From assembly GCA_022829145.1 (NCBI GenBank), contig CM040748.1, forward strand, positions 31,098,501 through 31,162,500: a stretch of DNA of 64,000 bases, in the 5' to 3' direction. Of the stretch, positions 34,201 to 46,665 are shown piece after piece. Each line of letters opens with the position of its first letter. Positions within the stretch are counted from its first letter, which is position 1. Under the pieces are notes generated by a model. That model was not told the DNA's origin. It was given only the letters and a program-made list of their open reading frames with translations, and did not search any database. The translations under genes and the position numbers were made by a program. This DNA comes from Albula goreensis. Taxonomy: Eukaryota > Chordata > Actinopteri > Albuliformes > Albulidae.

Positions 34201-35533
34201 GCAGGTTCTCCCAGCTGAGTTAAACCTGCTGATACGCTGACATGGAGGATTTCTTCACTGAGGTTTTTGGGGCTTTGAAGCTTCTGTGACCCCCCACCAC
34301 CTCAAACCACATACCCCAGCCTGTCTGACATCTCAACACCCCTCAAGAAGAGGGGCCTGGCACAGAGTCTGGATGTGGCCCCTGGGGGCCAACCGTCATC
34401 AATCTACCTTGTACCCTTCCATAATACCTCCACTACAGTTTTATTGGGAAAGACTGCACTACCCTCAAACATGAAAGTCGAGGAGGTCCAGCTTATTTTA
34501 AGTACTAGTTTTCTTTTTGAAAAATAATGTGCTCACAAAAAAAATGATACGTATTTGTGTCGTATCACAAATTACCTCACAAAAATCGTACCACTCCATT
34601 ATACATTATACCAGAGCCCGACAGAAACGTGAACACTCAGTGGAAAATTCCAGGCCCCGCTTTCCTAGCTAGATATATGTGAGCATACTTTCTGTCAGTT
34701 TTTCTTTTATATATGAAGTGTTTAATACAGCTCAAAGTTCTATTTTATCGATATCTTGAAGGGCCCCCTGAATGTCCATTAGGAAGTAGCAGGTGAGGAT
34801 GCCCTCCGTGTACAGAGAGATAAGCTTGTGAATGAGCCCTCTCCATCTCGCGGATACACTGATGACTGCCTTTTTCATGGAGCGAATCTAGTTCCAGCAC
34901 TTCCCTCATATATCCTCAAATCTATTTTGCTGCCAGACATCAAAGATATCAAATGCTGATTGTAGATATGAAACACAATTTGCTACTTCATCAAATTAAC
35001 GAGGTCTATTAAGATAAAAAATTCCTCGGCTGGGATTGAAAACAGGAAGTTGGAGGACAAGAGCATGAACGCTCAATCTCCACGCCACATCCAGAGTGAA
35101 TAACAAAAACACCCCAGGGCCAAATATGAAATAAAAAGAGAAAGTTTTTCCAAGAAAGTACCGGATTGATCTTTAAATAGCGTCTCGAAGCGAACAGACG
35201 AGTCATCTGGTCGTGATACGGTTGGGCCAAAGCTGTGGTCCTCTGCTCTTTGAAGAGTGGCAGGTTGACCAATTTGGTATGAATTATGTCTTACTCATAA
35301 CTTTGAGATTTGCACATAAAGTTCAGAAACATTGTGCTGGCCCTCAGGATTGTTCATTCTTTCCCCTATCTTTGCTGAGTCGAAAAAGGGTTTGGACTGT
35401 GGAATGATCCGCACTGAGAAATGTGACGTGTTTTTGGGTCAAGGTATTCTGGGAATAACAAATGGAACATTTGCATGCTTTGGACGGGAGTGGTATGGAC
35501 TTGATCATGGTGTGTGTGTTCATTTGTCTATTT

Positions 35534-35535
<2 letters not shown>
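31208..35535. other. Long unique stretch, no gene recognised
   Basis: About 4.3 kb of unique sequence. It contains a strong G-rich tract (32622-32664), a half-end of the 10343 TIR family (32741-32776), and at 33505-33548 a 44-nt segment between an acceptor-like tttacttagcag and the perfect donor ccag/gtgagtca, too small to call. The part around 34780-35010 is unusually mixed unique sequence that could be conserved, but no motif cluster stands out. Confidence 0.45.
32622..32664 (+). other. G-quadruplex-prone tract
   Basis: Six G runs of three to six bases with loops of 1-6 bases (gggggtggggggaggc, then ggggggcgttttggggg, then tttggg and aataggg). Confidence 0.75.

Positions 35536-35572
<37 letters not shown>
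35536..35572. repeat. (GT)n microsatellite
   Basis: About eighteen uninterrupted GT units on the + strand. Confidence 0.95.
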
Positions 35573-35575
<3 letters not shown>

Positions 35576-35636
35576 AAGTAAGATGTTCAATTTATACCAG
35601 TGGAGTGCTCAGGGCAGGGGCGAAGAAAATAAAACG

Positions 35637-35894
35637 GGCATTTCCTGCATGCCATGGGGGCCACAAGCCATGATGTATGAGGGCACATAGAGGGCACTTG
35701 ATTTTCCACTGGACGGGCACCCAGGAGGGCACTTCATTACATTTTCTCACACAAAGGGCAACTCTATAGGGCACTTCATCACATTTTCTCCACTGGAAGG
35801 GCACCTAAAAGGGAACTTCATCATGTCTTCTGACACATAGGGGCACCCAGGAGAGCACTTTCACTGCATTTTTTTAACCAAACGGGCACCAGGA
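35637..35894. repeat. Degenerate minisatellite, unit about 42 bp
   Basis: About six diverged head-to-tail copies of a unit with the pattern gggcacttcatcacattttc, then a cactgg/acacaa spacer, then a second gggcacc word. Unit starts near 35692, 35727, 35769 and 35811 give periods of 35-44 bases. The first part (35637-35690) and last part are more diverged. It lies directly after the GT microsatellite. No coding role is seen. Confidence 0.7.
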
Positions 35895-36429
35895 TGTCTG
35901 CTGTCTTTGTGTCTTTCCTATATATAATGTATAGTTATGTATAGCACAAGACATTTGTTATGCATTTTAAGGAGAAAACCGAAAGCAATTTTTCATTTTA
36001 GTTTGCATGTATTAAGCTAAAAGAGAACAGTGTTATTATCCTGTTCCTTAGTTCCTTATCCATGTCCTATAAAATAAAGTGTAGAAAATTTTTAAGAAAC
36101 TAAGAAATGCACATTTACCAGACATTTTTCCATGCGCTATCCCGCTCATTTCATTTTTTTTTACAAATTGCATCCATTTTCTATTAAAAATTGTAATACA
36201 ATCAGGGTGCGGTATTAGAGTTTTGGAGAAAGATTGGACACAGATTGCCTGATAGATGGAATAGATACCATTATCTTCTGTCTCAGCTTCGCCTGGCATT
36301 CTCAATCTTGATCAAGATAGCGCAACATCTTAGTTAAGTGTGCAGATTCCCTGAAAACAACCCACACTAGCCAAGCCCTAATTCAAAGCAAAAGTGTGCT
36401 TTCATGAGGTAGACCTTGATCCTAAAAAA

Positions 36430-36790
36430 AAAAAAAAACAGAGCCGTGCGCTATCGCAGCTAGAAATCTCTTTAATTTGCTGCCGATGATTAGATCCTGT
36501 GGCAGGACTGCCTCCACCAGAAAGCTATCACAAACATGTCGAGTGACGACGGACATTATGTTTGATTTATTCAAATTTGATGCAGACCGCGCTCCAGATT
36601 TAACAAAGATAAAGCAGACTCTTTTTGTTAAGTGTGCAAGAGCCCGGACTTAATTTGCTCAGATCACTCAAACCCCGGCATCAAAGTGTTTGATTCTTCA
36701 AGCAAGCCATTATCTGTCTATGGCCCTACTGAGCACTGTGTACAAAACATGCAATAACACAGTAATTGGCCACACTTAAGTAACTCTGAC
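36430..36790. promoter_or_regulatory. Candidate conserved noncoding segment
   Basis: Unique, balanced-composition segment following an A run. It carries several factor-like words: gatgattagatcc, tttgatttattc, aacaaagataaag (SOX/GATA-like), gcccggacttaatttgctc and cagtaattggcc. It has no repeats, no coding frame, and a texture unlike the AT-rich DNA around it. Enhancer function is inferred and untested. Confidence 0.22.
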
Positions 36791-39700
36791 GTTTTGTGGT
36801 AATTAGAAGACAGCCCTTATTGACCCAACATGCTCCGTGCTGTTCGCTGCTTTTCAAGTTTGCATTATGCATTTCCTCATCTGACAGCGCATGCAATAGA
36901 ATTAGATTTTTAACCTTTTTGTTCTATTTAGTAAAGGAATTTCAATGCGATACCATTACGAATCATGGAAATATATGCGGTATGGATGTCCAAAGATTAT
37001 AGCTCTAATAACGATTATATGTCACATGTCTTGCTCGTATGCACCATAGTACTTTGTACTTTAAGATTAAAGAAGACAATGCAGGAAATTGGAGTTGGAA
37101 TTGTGTACCTCCATTTTTGAAAAAGAAACATAACTTTGCGGAAGAAACTATGCATCATCAATTCAAGTGTCCTTTATGGCTGATGACTTGCTTTTCCCTG
37201 CGTTTTGCACTGTCAATCATAACATTCTAATGTTTTCTGACATTCCCCCCATGTAATACTTCCACATTATCTTATCTGTGACCTTATAATGCAGGAGGTA
37301 TGAATAATTTTCTCCCATTGGCAGTCGGCTAATTATTTCAAACAAGGTATGTTTTAGACTGGAAGTGCACTCTAATCTGAAAATTCCATTATCCAGGTGG
37401 TAGCACATGAATTAAAAATCACAGAACATGGATTTCCAGTCAAACCATGTTTCCTGATTCAGGTTTTTCATGAGAAGAAGGTTTTTTACCCCTCTGAAAA
37501 GGCAAACTCAAGTGGATTTATGGGGGTTAACATGGGTGCTAATTCGCCATGAATTTTGCCAAAAATACACGGCATCTATTTTTATGACCTTTTCCCTGTT
37601 GTGATCAAAGAAACAAGGCCATAAGTGAACATGCATGTTCTTGACCCACACAATAGTCACGTATGTGATACATTACATGATTTCAGCAAAATATCTGATA
37701 CACAAGGATACTATCCATTGATCTATCATCAAGTAAAGCAATTTTTTATAAAATAATTCATACTGATCATCTTTAATCTCAAAAATTGTTCTTTTTTTAC
37801 TGAATGCAGCATAAGCATTCTTACAAATAATAATTAATAACGATAATATACTATAGGATGCACAAGATGGTGTGAGGCTCTGTTGATACCCATGTGACAG
37901 TCTGCTGAGATGCACATTACAATGTGCTTTTATTAATATGTATTTATAATACAGTGGGAGGGTAGTCAAGGCTGTGCACAAGATTTCTCCCAGCACTCAC
38001 AGTCTTCTGCTCAATGAGTATGGCACAGAAAAATTGCAGTAACTGTTTTAAACCTAATTTCCACAGTGATTTATATTTTTTGCCATTTCAAAACTACTCA
38101 AGTGAACATCTAGTCAAGCGAAGCTGGTGAACGGAATTGTGATTGAAAAGTTTGAGGCGTGATTTCTTGACCAAAAACAGTTTTGTCTCGATGACTGAAT
38201 GTCAAATGAAGAGAAAGAATAATATTGTTAATAGATGCAGCGTGCCATTGTGTTTTATGTGAGCCCATTGCCCAAACTGTAGATCAGTGGGAGTCTATAA
38301 TGTATATAGGTGTTTTAAGGCCCAGCAGTACATTCTTCTAAGGCCAGCAGATGCTCATCTCTGTGGAAAAACTCCAGCTTGAACGCTTGCTGGGCCTACA
38401 GTATGAAAGTCCGTCACCTCAAGCCCACGTCAGGTGCGATACGATACAAACGCGATACCTTCAGATCATGAGGAAATGGAAAATAACTTAATAAATCAGG
38501 CCCTCCGTTCCAGAGTACGTTCGGTGGCTTGCGCGTGCGGATAAACCCCCACACCAAAGTTGGGAATTAAAAATACACCATGACAAACATGTTTATCTCC
38601 ATCCCCCTACGTGGAAAGCATAAAGGGAGTCAAGCCATACCCAGCGTGGAGGAATGGAAGGGAATCTTATCCCATGAAAAAGTATTTCATTGTCTGTCAA
38701 TCTCCTAAATTAAACCAGTGGAAAATATCTTCCCGGGGGGATAGTCGCCGTTGAGTACAACAGAGCGTGTGCGTGTGTACAGTACGATGATATCCCCCAC
38801 TCTCCATTGTTGTGACATTCTCCCCTTCATCCCAAGTGCCAGTTTAGTATTTACAACTTTCATTGGTGGAAATTGGTTTAGCGCCTTAACGCAGTCCGAT
38901 GGAGCATATTCTGCATTCTTTAGTCGCATCCAGACTGAAAAGGAAAACGCACGCTTCGGCTGAAACCTGCTATTCTGAGGGCTGTGAAAATAAATACCTC
39001 CCTAACTCACAAAGCAACGTCCCACGGCTGAAGTAGAGGGTCTTAAATGCTCATTTCCCCTAAAATATAAAGATTTAATTATGTTATATCAAAAAAGGGC
39101 TCTCTGTATTTTTTCCCTATTATAAATACTATACTTTCTTTGCAGGCCCCAGCAGTTTTAAAGGTTTTATAAAGGATTTTAAAGACATTGCAAGGCACTA
39201 TGGGATTGATGGAAACAAATTGATGTGGGCCAGGCAGACCAATGACAGCCTAGGACTACAGTAAATATTATCATTTTCTTCTATTTTGTAAACAATAAAA
39301 GCAGGGATATTATCCTGTTGGCTTCCATGTTCATAAACCAATGAAAGAAGATATAATGAGATGTTTATGGTTCTGAAAAAGAAGTTGGTTCTACAGTTGC
39401 CAATGAAAACTTACTGCTTGGCGACACTCGCCACTTGCTGTGTTATTGGCTGTCCCAAAATAGCTTTTTACTATAAAATACATTTTCCAGCTGTACGGTA
39501 TATTCATACTGACTGCATGTGCTGTGTCTGTCTCTATTGATCCAGACTAAAATCTAAGCTGTTTCTTTTTGCCAGTATGAGAGCCGTCATTTTATATCAC
39601 TAATTGATGGTATCTTGGCAAACGTTGCGCACCCCATCCACCAGAAACCTCCAATTCTAGATTATAAAGAATATTTCCCAGCAATTTTCATTTTTGAGTT

Positions 39701-42700
39701 ATATATAGGGCGCAGATTATGGAGAGGGAAAACAGTCTGTGTCATTTGAACCTACACTGAAATCACAGAATTGTTCATATGAATATTTTAAGCAGTAATG
39801 CTGAAAACAATTTTCTGAATTGCTTTGTGAATCAACACATTTGGCAAATGTCCTTGATAAGCAAGGGAAAATTAAAAAAAATGAATACTTCTGGTTCTGA
39901 ATAGACAAAACCAGGTTTCCTCCAAGGTCTACTAGAGTAACCACCCATTCCATTCACAGTTGGGAGCGTTTGATTGTTGGACCCTTACCTGTTTACCATA
40001 CTGAAGTTGTAAACAAAAAACAGTCCATTTTTTGGTGAGGAAGTCTACGCCACATAAAAAAGAGGAATGAGGCTGGTGAGGGTTTCAGCCCTCTCAAACC
40101 ACATGAAAGACAGAGAGAAGAACAGAATTTTAATTTTCCGACCTGTACACGACCCTTTCCTCTGTGCCATAACGGGAGTTTGAAAGCACTGCCTTTCCTA
40201 ATTAGTGATAATGAGCTGCAGAGTTAAGGCATGTTTTCAAATTTCACGATGGGAGCCGAGGTCAGAAATGGAACCTATCTGAGTGACATACCACTAAACA
40301 ATGGAAGCATCTACTTAAAACAGCTGTCAATGGTCAACGGTGAGTATTACACAACAACTTGGTTTGGTACACAGCAAATGTGTTCAAAAGTTCATAAATG
40401 GCAAATTCAAATGGAAAGAAGAAATAACAATGTTAATTTACTGTTAACATTTAGACTGTTTTTGGACTTAGTTTTGTCGATGTTTGTGATTGTGATTGGA
40501 AAAAAAGCTATTTTGGCTAACCCAATGCAATGTGATACGTCTCTTTACATACATTCTATTCACATTATACTATTCTTAGTCATGCAGAAGATACAGTTAG
40601 AGTCTATTTTTAATGATGATTCAGTCAGATTAAGATGATATGGAAAACAGCATCTGAAAAAGTACATGATCTGAGGACTAGCTGATTGCCTCATGTGCCT
40701 TAAAGCTCAAAAATAAATAAGATCAAAATATGTTTTGAGTGCGATTTGCTTTGCATTTCTTTTTTTCTTCTCTTGAATTACCATTTCTGATTTAAAAGGC
40801 CAAATAATATTGACGGAACTGCTCCTTTGGTCTCAAAACATACAGGCCTTCCATTCAAAAGAGAGTCTTCTCTTTGCGCTCGGTGTGTAACATGAACCCT
40901 CCTGTGAGAGTTTCGGACATCGGGCCCAATTTCCAGTAGACCGAGTCAATGTTCACCCCAACGCGGTCAAGTCGAGAACACGCGTTCCCACCGACATCAG
41001 ATATACCTGTGCACGACTGAAAGCATGCCAACTTGGCAGAGTCGTGGAGCTTGTTCTCAGCGGAGCTAAACCGTGTTGGATGGAAATAAATACATTTCCT
41101 CTGCATTTGTGCTCAGCCAGGTTTTTTTTTTTTTTATAGGAGTGCTTCAGCTCACTGTTTTTTTCATCCTCACTGAAACACATTGTTTCGTTCAGCTATT
41201 TATCTTAAATGAAGTGTTTCCAATAACGCCTGGCACGTTTCCACGGGAATCAGCAGCGGTGTTGACAGGGATATGTTAGTGATGGCCACCACCCCAGAAT
41301 GAAGGTGGAGGAAACCCTAAAGCGGAATAATTTCAGCAAACAGATGTAAAATGTTTCGTCAGTCTGGTTACATGCCATTGTCCTGCTTAAGGATGAGCCG
41401 TAGAGGGGTTGCGCGTTTGTGTTGATTTTAATAGTTGTTCCATTAAAACCAGGTGACACAAATCAAACACAACAGCTCCCATTTCATCGATCTCAAGTCT
41501 GGCGGTGATGAAAACTTTTTTTTTTTTTTTGATGAAAAGTGGAGCGCGAGTCTTTTGCCAGAAGCTCTCATGAAATGCACCGAAAATACCGTAATCATTC
41601 AGACAGTAAAGATGTCTCCATTTCCTGAACAATTTTCTTACTTCACTTGTTTGAGTACTTTAGCAGACGCGATTAAAGGAGGTTGGACACTTCCCTGCGA
41701 TCGGCCTTTTTGGTCAAAAACGCTTTGGCTGGAAAAGACAGACAGTCTAAAAAAAGGATTGCTATAATGGCTCTATGTGTCTGAAGCCAGACATTCAAAC
41801 TTCAGAAAAATAGCTGGTCTAATAGGAGTCTTCACCATGGTGACCCCGAGGAGTAGTCTTGGCAGCGGGGTCTACTTTCGAGCTCCCTGTCCATGAGCCT
41901 CATAGATTTACGCTGGAATGCGCCCGGATCCCCCTTGGTTGGAACCAGTAACACGGCTACAGTTGTCGTTATCACCGCTATTGGTATGCAGAGCAGAGGT
42001 CATGTGATCTGTCTGTCTGTCTGACTGACTGTCTGGTTGAGGCCAAACAGGAGAACTGTGCAGGGATTTGGACGGAATGCTGCAAAATGAGTTTCCGTGG
42101 AAAAATTTTCCATGACAACCGAGTGACAGAGGCTTGCCATCTCTGATGAGAGCCGTTTTAAGTTGTTTCGCTGCTTTTTGCTGTGGTTGGTTTGTTTGTT
42201 TCTAGGAGGAAAGGAATGGACGGTAAGTGGTATTTACATGACTGTGCCAAAACGGAATTTTAAACCCTGCTTACATGTTTTGTGGCCCATTTTAAGAGGT
42301 TAGCCAACCATCACTCTCACCTTACTTAAAGTTATTGAAATATTTTTCCTGGTGTACTCACGATGGTAATAACTCATTCAAAATGAAGAGGTGGTCTGCA
42401 CTTAAACAGGGCCCGAGACTGCTTGATTTCTTTGACGACAGCCATGGAAATGAAGATTAAAAATGAATTGCATTATGGAAGGATCAATATTTTATGTGTT
42501 ATCAATATACAATATACAATATAAATCAAGATATACATACTGCTCACATTAAGTATATACCTATCAATACCCTTTGTTTCACACTTAGATAAAGACCATG
42601 CCAGTCACCATTTATGTGCAATATGAGGTCATGTGATGTAAAGGTTATGAGGTATGGGGCATAGAGGCGATCATGACTAGTTATTACAGGTGTAATATCA

Positions 42701-43249
42701 TTATCATAACAGTGTTATCTTGGCTTCATTGTACATAGTTAGTTTAAAGCCTTATACCCAATCCATACCTTTACTCAGCTTCAGAGTTAAACCCCTCCAT
42801 GTCACCCTGGCATTTCAGGGGTTTTGAATACGGTTTTTATTGTGACCCTGCTGCAGGCCATAGTTCCCTGCGTAGTTCAGGCTTCCCTTTTGAAGCTTAA
42901 TGGTGTGAATTATGGTAGCGCTCACTATTAGTTATAATTGCCATGCCGTATGATTGCTTAATTGTGTTTTGAAGAAAGATCAAGGTTCATTTATTATAAC
43001 GATGCAGTTTATGAGGATTGTGGTTTATCAAAGAGAACAAAGGAACCTCATTCCATTCATGTTAACTTTGTGTTAACAACTCATTCATGTTTTTGAGGGC
43101 TGAGCATATCATTTCGTTTAATTATTTTCCCACTAAATACTTCCATGATGATTTGATCTGTTACAGTACTATGATCTGTTGGGCAATAAGAGCAAGTGTG
43201 GGAACTGAAAAGTGGTAGGCTTAGAAGCACTTTTTAAAAGTACATGCTG
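36791..43249. other. Long unique stretch, no gene recognised
   Basis: About 6.4 kb of unique, mostly AT-rich DNA with poly-A/T runs at 41120-41140 and 41516-41530. A 135-codon frame at 40231-40638 includes a good donor match (caacg/gtgagtatt, 40340), but no in-frame acceptor precedes it. At 42206-42222 a 17-nt segment sits between a strong acceptor and a strong donor. No transposon family is recognised. Confidence 0.45.
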
Positions 43250-43500
43250 TACCCATGTGCCGAAAGAAGGGAACACTGGCATGACCGGACCAACATTGAC
43301 ATCAACGACCTGTCACTCTGTGAAGGAGTGACCCCTCCCTTAAGCTTCACCTTTGTTGATTATGTAGTTAATTGTACCTGGATAAAAATGGGCAACACCT
43401 GTAATTGGCTGTGCAGCTTATAAAATGGCAGTTGATAAGGAGCGAGGGGAGTGGAAGGATTGCCACAAGTATGTGCTTGTGTTTTCACAATAAATTATTG
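43250..43500 (+). other. Possible solo LTR or promoter/polyA-like segment
   Basis: The order caacacctgtaattggctg, a TATA-type ttataaaatgg near 43420, about 70 bases, an AATAAA at 43489, then a T/GT-rich stretch is the layout of the U3-R-U5 part of a retrotransposon LTR. I cannot define the LTR ends or a target duplication. A second, weaker TATA-like word (cagtataaacaagc) follows at about 44127. It could instead be unrelated unique DNA. Confidence 0.25.
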
Positions 43501-43857
43501 TTTTTACCAAGCCGATTTTACTCAGTTTTTTTTAAGCTTTCTTACGCACTCATTCCAGTAAAAAAATCGCTACCTGTGTTTGTCCTCCATTTATTTTGCA
43601 TGTGGCCATAAGCCCACGGAGGAGTAACTCTCGTGTTCTTTTTCACAGCGACCTGTCCAAAATCAAGCTTGGCCGAGATCCGGTGTGCCATGGGGCAGGA
43701 TCAGACAGCTTCCACTTTTGCGATCAACGCTCGGTCCAGCACTCATGAAAACCAACATTCCCAACGCCCCCTGGTGACACCACTGCTTTTGCTGAAGAGG
43801 ATTCGTCTCCACATTATCGGGGAAACAAATTCCGCTGACTTTTGAGGGTATCTCTCC

Positions 43858-43960
43858 AGGTACAGGTAAGGTGAGAAGTACAGGTAAGGGTAGAAGTTCA
43901 GGTACAGGTAAGGGTAGAAGTACAGGTACAGGTAAGGGTAGAAGTACAGGTACAGGTAAA
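43858..43960. repeat. 24-bp minisatellite of splice-donor-like units
   Basis: About four to five copies of a 24-bp unit (words ggtacaggtaaggg and tagaagtaca). Every copy contains CAG/GTAAGG or CAG/GTAAAG, an excellent match to the vertebrate 5' splice-site consensus. On the minus strand the array translates as a Leu/Pro/Val repeat because 24 is a multiple of three; I treat that as a by-product. Directly upstream (43628-43648) there is a strong acceptor-like tgttctttttcacag. Confidence 0.85.
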
Positions 43961-46454
43961 GGTCTTTTTGATGGACAGTCCCCTTCTAAAAATAAGGGGC
44001 TGTAAAGACAATTGTCCCCTACCACCTGTCATGTCACATGGACCCTTTCAGACCCTGCTGACCACATTAACGCCTCTTTTGGGAACCAATCATGTCCACT
44101 GGACAGGAGGTGTCACTGGGTAACTCAGTATAAACAAGCAGTAAGGGGGAACATAGAAGGGAACATTCAAACTGGGAACTGACTGGGATATTGACTAAAG
44201 GTGACTACGAGTCTACGACTGTCACCTACACATTAGTGTTCCTCTGTATCTTTATCATTTTATGAGTAAATACCAGGAGGGCTTTAGAAGAAGAATGGAC
44301 AGCATCAGATAATGTAAATATGATAAATGAATGCTTTGTCCAATCAAACACTGGTTTTATTCATCAATAACTGTAGTCCCATATATGTCTATCCTTATAT
44401 GTAGCCTTTATGCTTTCTCTTGAAGTTTGGAACAAAAAGGATTCCACATCACCCAGTGAGCCACTTGTGAAGTAAAGCAGTTTTTTAAGCATGACTGTGC
44501 CAGATTTATTTTGGGAAAACTGCAATGCACAATGCCAGTAAAAGTTCAGTAAAACAAACAGAGCTATTCACAGCTGCTTGTTATTGCATACATGCTGGAC
44601 TCTGATTTAAAAGAAGGATTCAGGGACTTTTAATGGCTTTTTGGATGCCAGTAGTTTACATCAAAGTTGATCAACCAGAGCAAATACACAATTTAATGTC
44701 TGGACCGTTAAGTCACCACATAAATAACCCGTGATACTTTTTAACCATGAGCCCTTCCATGTAGCTGAAAACCCCTTTATATGAGGTCTGTGTTCTGGTT
44801 AGCTAAGTAAGTGTGTGTATGTGTGTGTGTGTGCAATTCTGTGTGTGTGTTCTTTGCCTTAGCACCATGTGTCGATCCTCTGTCAACAGAGCTATTAGGA
44901 AATTTGAAACATTTCCTTTGAGGGTGTGTTTCAGCCAGGATCAGTCAGGCTCTCAGTATCAGTCCGGTCCAGTACCGCCCACCAGGGATCGGCGCATTTC
45001 ACCATACATTTTTATCCCTCCCGAAATGCGGCGCGTAGCTGTCTTTGTGTCAGAGAGACTGACACGTCCAAACGACCACGGTGCGCTCCCTAGGAAATGA
45101 GCTCATTTTGACAGCGGTCTGGAAAGCATCGGGCCGACAGGAAACGACAGCATCGAATGTGTGAACATGTCTAAGAAAGATGCCTCCGAGGAAAAAAAAA
45201 AAAAATGGCAAAATAATCCTTTATTGAACAGGAACATGTCTATATTTTTTTCATATTCTTAGACTTAATAATCGGACATGTAAAGGTGGTGTAGACTGGA
45301 TGTGTACAATATTGCCTAAGGGCCACACGATTGAGGTTGAAACCTGGAGAGTTCCAGCAGTATCCATTAATTCATTTGGCAGAAATCAAAACAAACCTTG
45401 GAATCGTGGCACTTCTAGGGCGAGGCTTAATCGCCTACACACGCCTTTTTGGAACTGGCACAGCCGCTGGGAGAAGACAGACTAATGGACCTCTCATTCA
45501 ATTCAAAGATAATGGCGAAAGTTAGGCATTTAAAGTCAACAACCCCAATGGGAATTTTTTAAAATGTTTTTTGAAAAGTCAACAAAGCTGACATGCAAAA
45601 ACAATCCCGTGTCTTGGTTTTGTTCTGTGAGTTCCAGGGGGGTTATGTCTTTCTGCCCTTCTCAGTGTAAATGCTTGCTGCTGAAAAGCATGGCCCCAGG
45701 TCTGACCCTTGGAGAACAGTCAGAGAGTCATCAACGCAGGAGAGATGCATGGCTCCATTGTGTTGCCCAACATGGCCTGTCCCTCTATAACTGTGCAGCT
45801 CTGTGCATTCTCTTGCCTTTGAAAATAATTTTCCCTAATAAAAATTTAAAAAATGCTTTGAAGACGTTTCCCCGCGTGATACAAAAGGCAGATACAAATA
45901 GACTGCAGTGTTTTGATCTGAATTTACATCCCAGGTTTTCAAATACCACTTGAGCTAAATAACAAGGTAACTGCTGGTTCTCTCCAGCACAAAGACTCCT
46001 ATCCCTTTTAATGGAACAACTGCCTATATAAAGGGCTATCCTCTGTTTATTAAAGCTCTACCTAGGGATCTGATCTTCAGAGGACCCTGAAATAGGGTTA
46101 AACAACCCTTTGGCTCAAGAGGTCATGTCAGGCCTGGAGGGAATCCTCTCACCTCTCCCAGCTTAATGAGCTCATTGACACCCTGATTACCAGTCCATAC
46201 CATACTACTACACAAATGCGGCTAGGGACAGAGTCAAGAGAATCGCTGGGGATGTAGATTCAGTAGTAAGCCTTCAGGGCTATTGAAAGGGTCATACATG
46301 CTATGCTGTGGATAAGCACATCTTTAATGTTGTCTTTAAATATTCTCAAAAGGCAACACTTTTGACCTATGCCTCAATATTGTGAACAATTTAGTTTACC
46401 AGCTATGGTTTTATCTACTGTGGAGGTAGTGAACCACACAGCTGGAGCAAAAGG
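43961..46454. other. Unique sequence, no gene recognised
   Basis: Contains a GT-rich microsatellite (44809-44850) and an A run (45192-45205). A 129-codon frame at 45564-45953 lacks recognisable features. The word cctatataaaggg near 46023 is TATA-like but isolated. Confidence 0.5.
44809..44850. repeat. (GT)n microsatellite, interrupted
   Basis: GT runs interrupted by tat and gcaattc. Confidence 0.85.
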
Positions 46455-46665
46455 TCAGGTAACATCCAGATTATGGTATCTCATAATTTTTTTATACAAC
46501 AGAAAAATATTTTATAAAGCTCAATATTTATTTATGCAATTCAGGTTAAGCAGATTTGCTTGAGGATACAACAGCAGTACCCTATCTGAGATTTGAACCT
46601 GCAGCCTATGAGTGGCAAAGCCAGTTTCATTACTGTTTTATTACACCATAGAACTAGTGAAAATC
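46455..46665 (-). mobile_element. tRNA-derived SINE on the minus strand (degenerate)
   Basis: Read on the minus strand, a B box ggttcaaat (46591-46599) is followed by agggtactgctgttgtatcc, tcaagcaaatctgc, cttaacctgaattgcataa and agctttataaa. These words come in the same order as in the SINE at 18071 (cactgatgttgtacc, aaggtacttaacctgaatt). The A box and the 3' tail are badly decayed. It is probably an old copy of the same family. Confidence 0.7.

Noticed and set aside
40231-40339. Possible exon ending at the donor caacg/gtgagtatt
   Set aside because: A stop codon (40225-40227) lies between the nearest upstream AG and the frame, so it could only be a first exon, for which there is no promoter evidence.
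43663-44025. 120-codon minus-strand frame with Leu-Pro-Val repeats
   Set aside because: The repeat peptide comes from the 24-bp minisatellite, whose period is a multiple of three.
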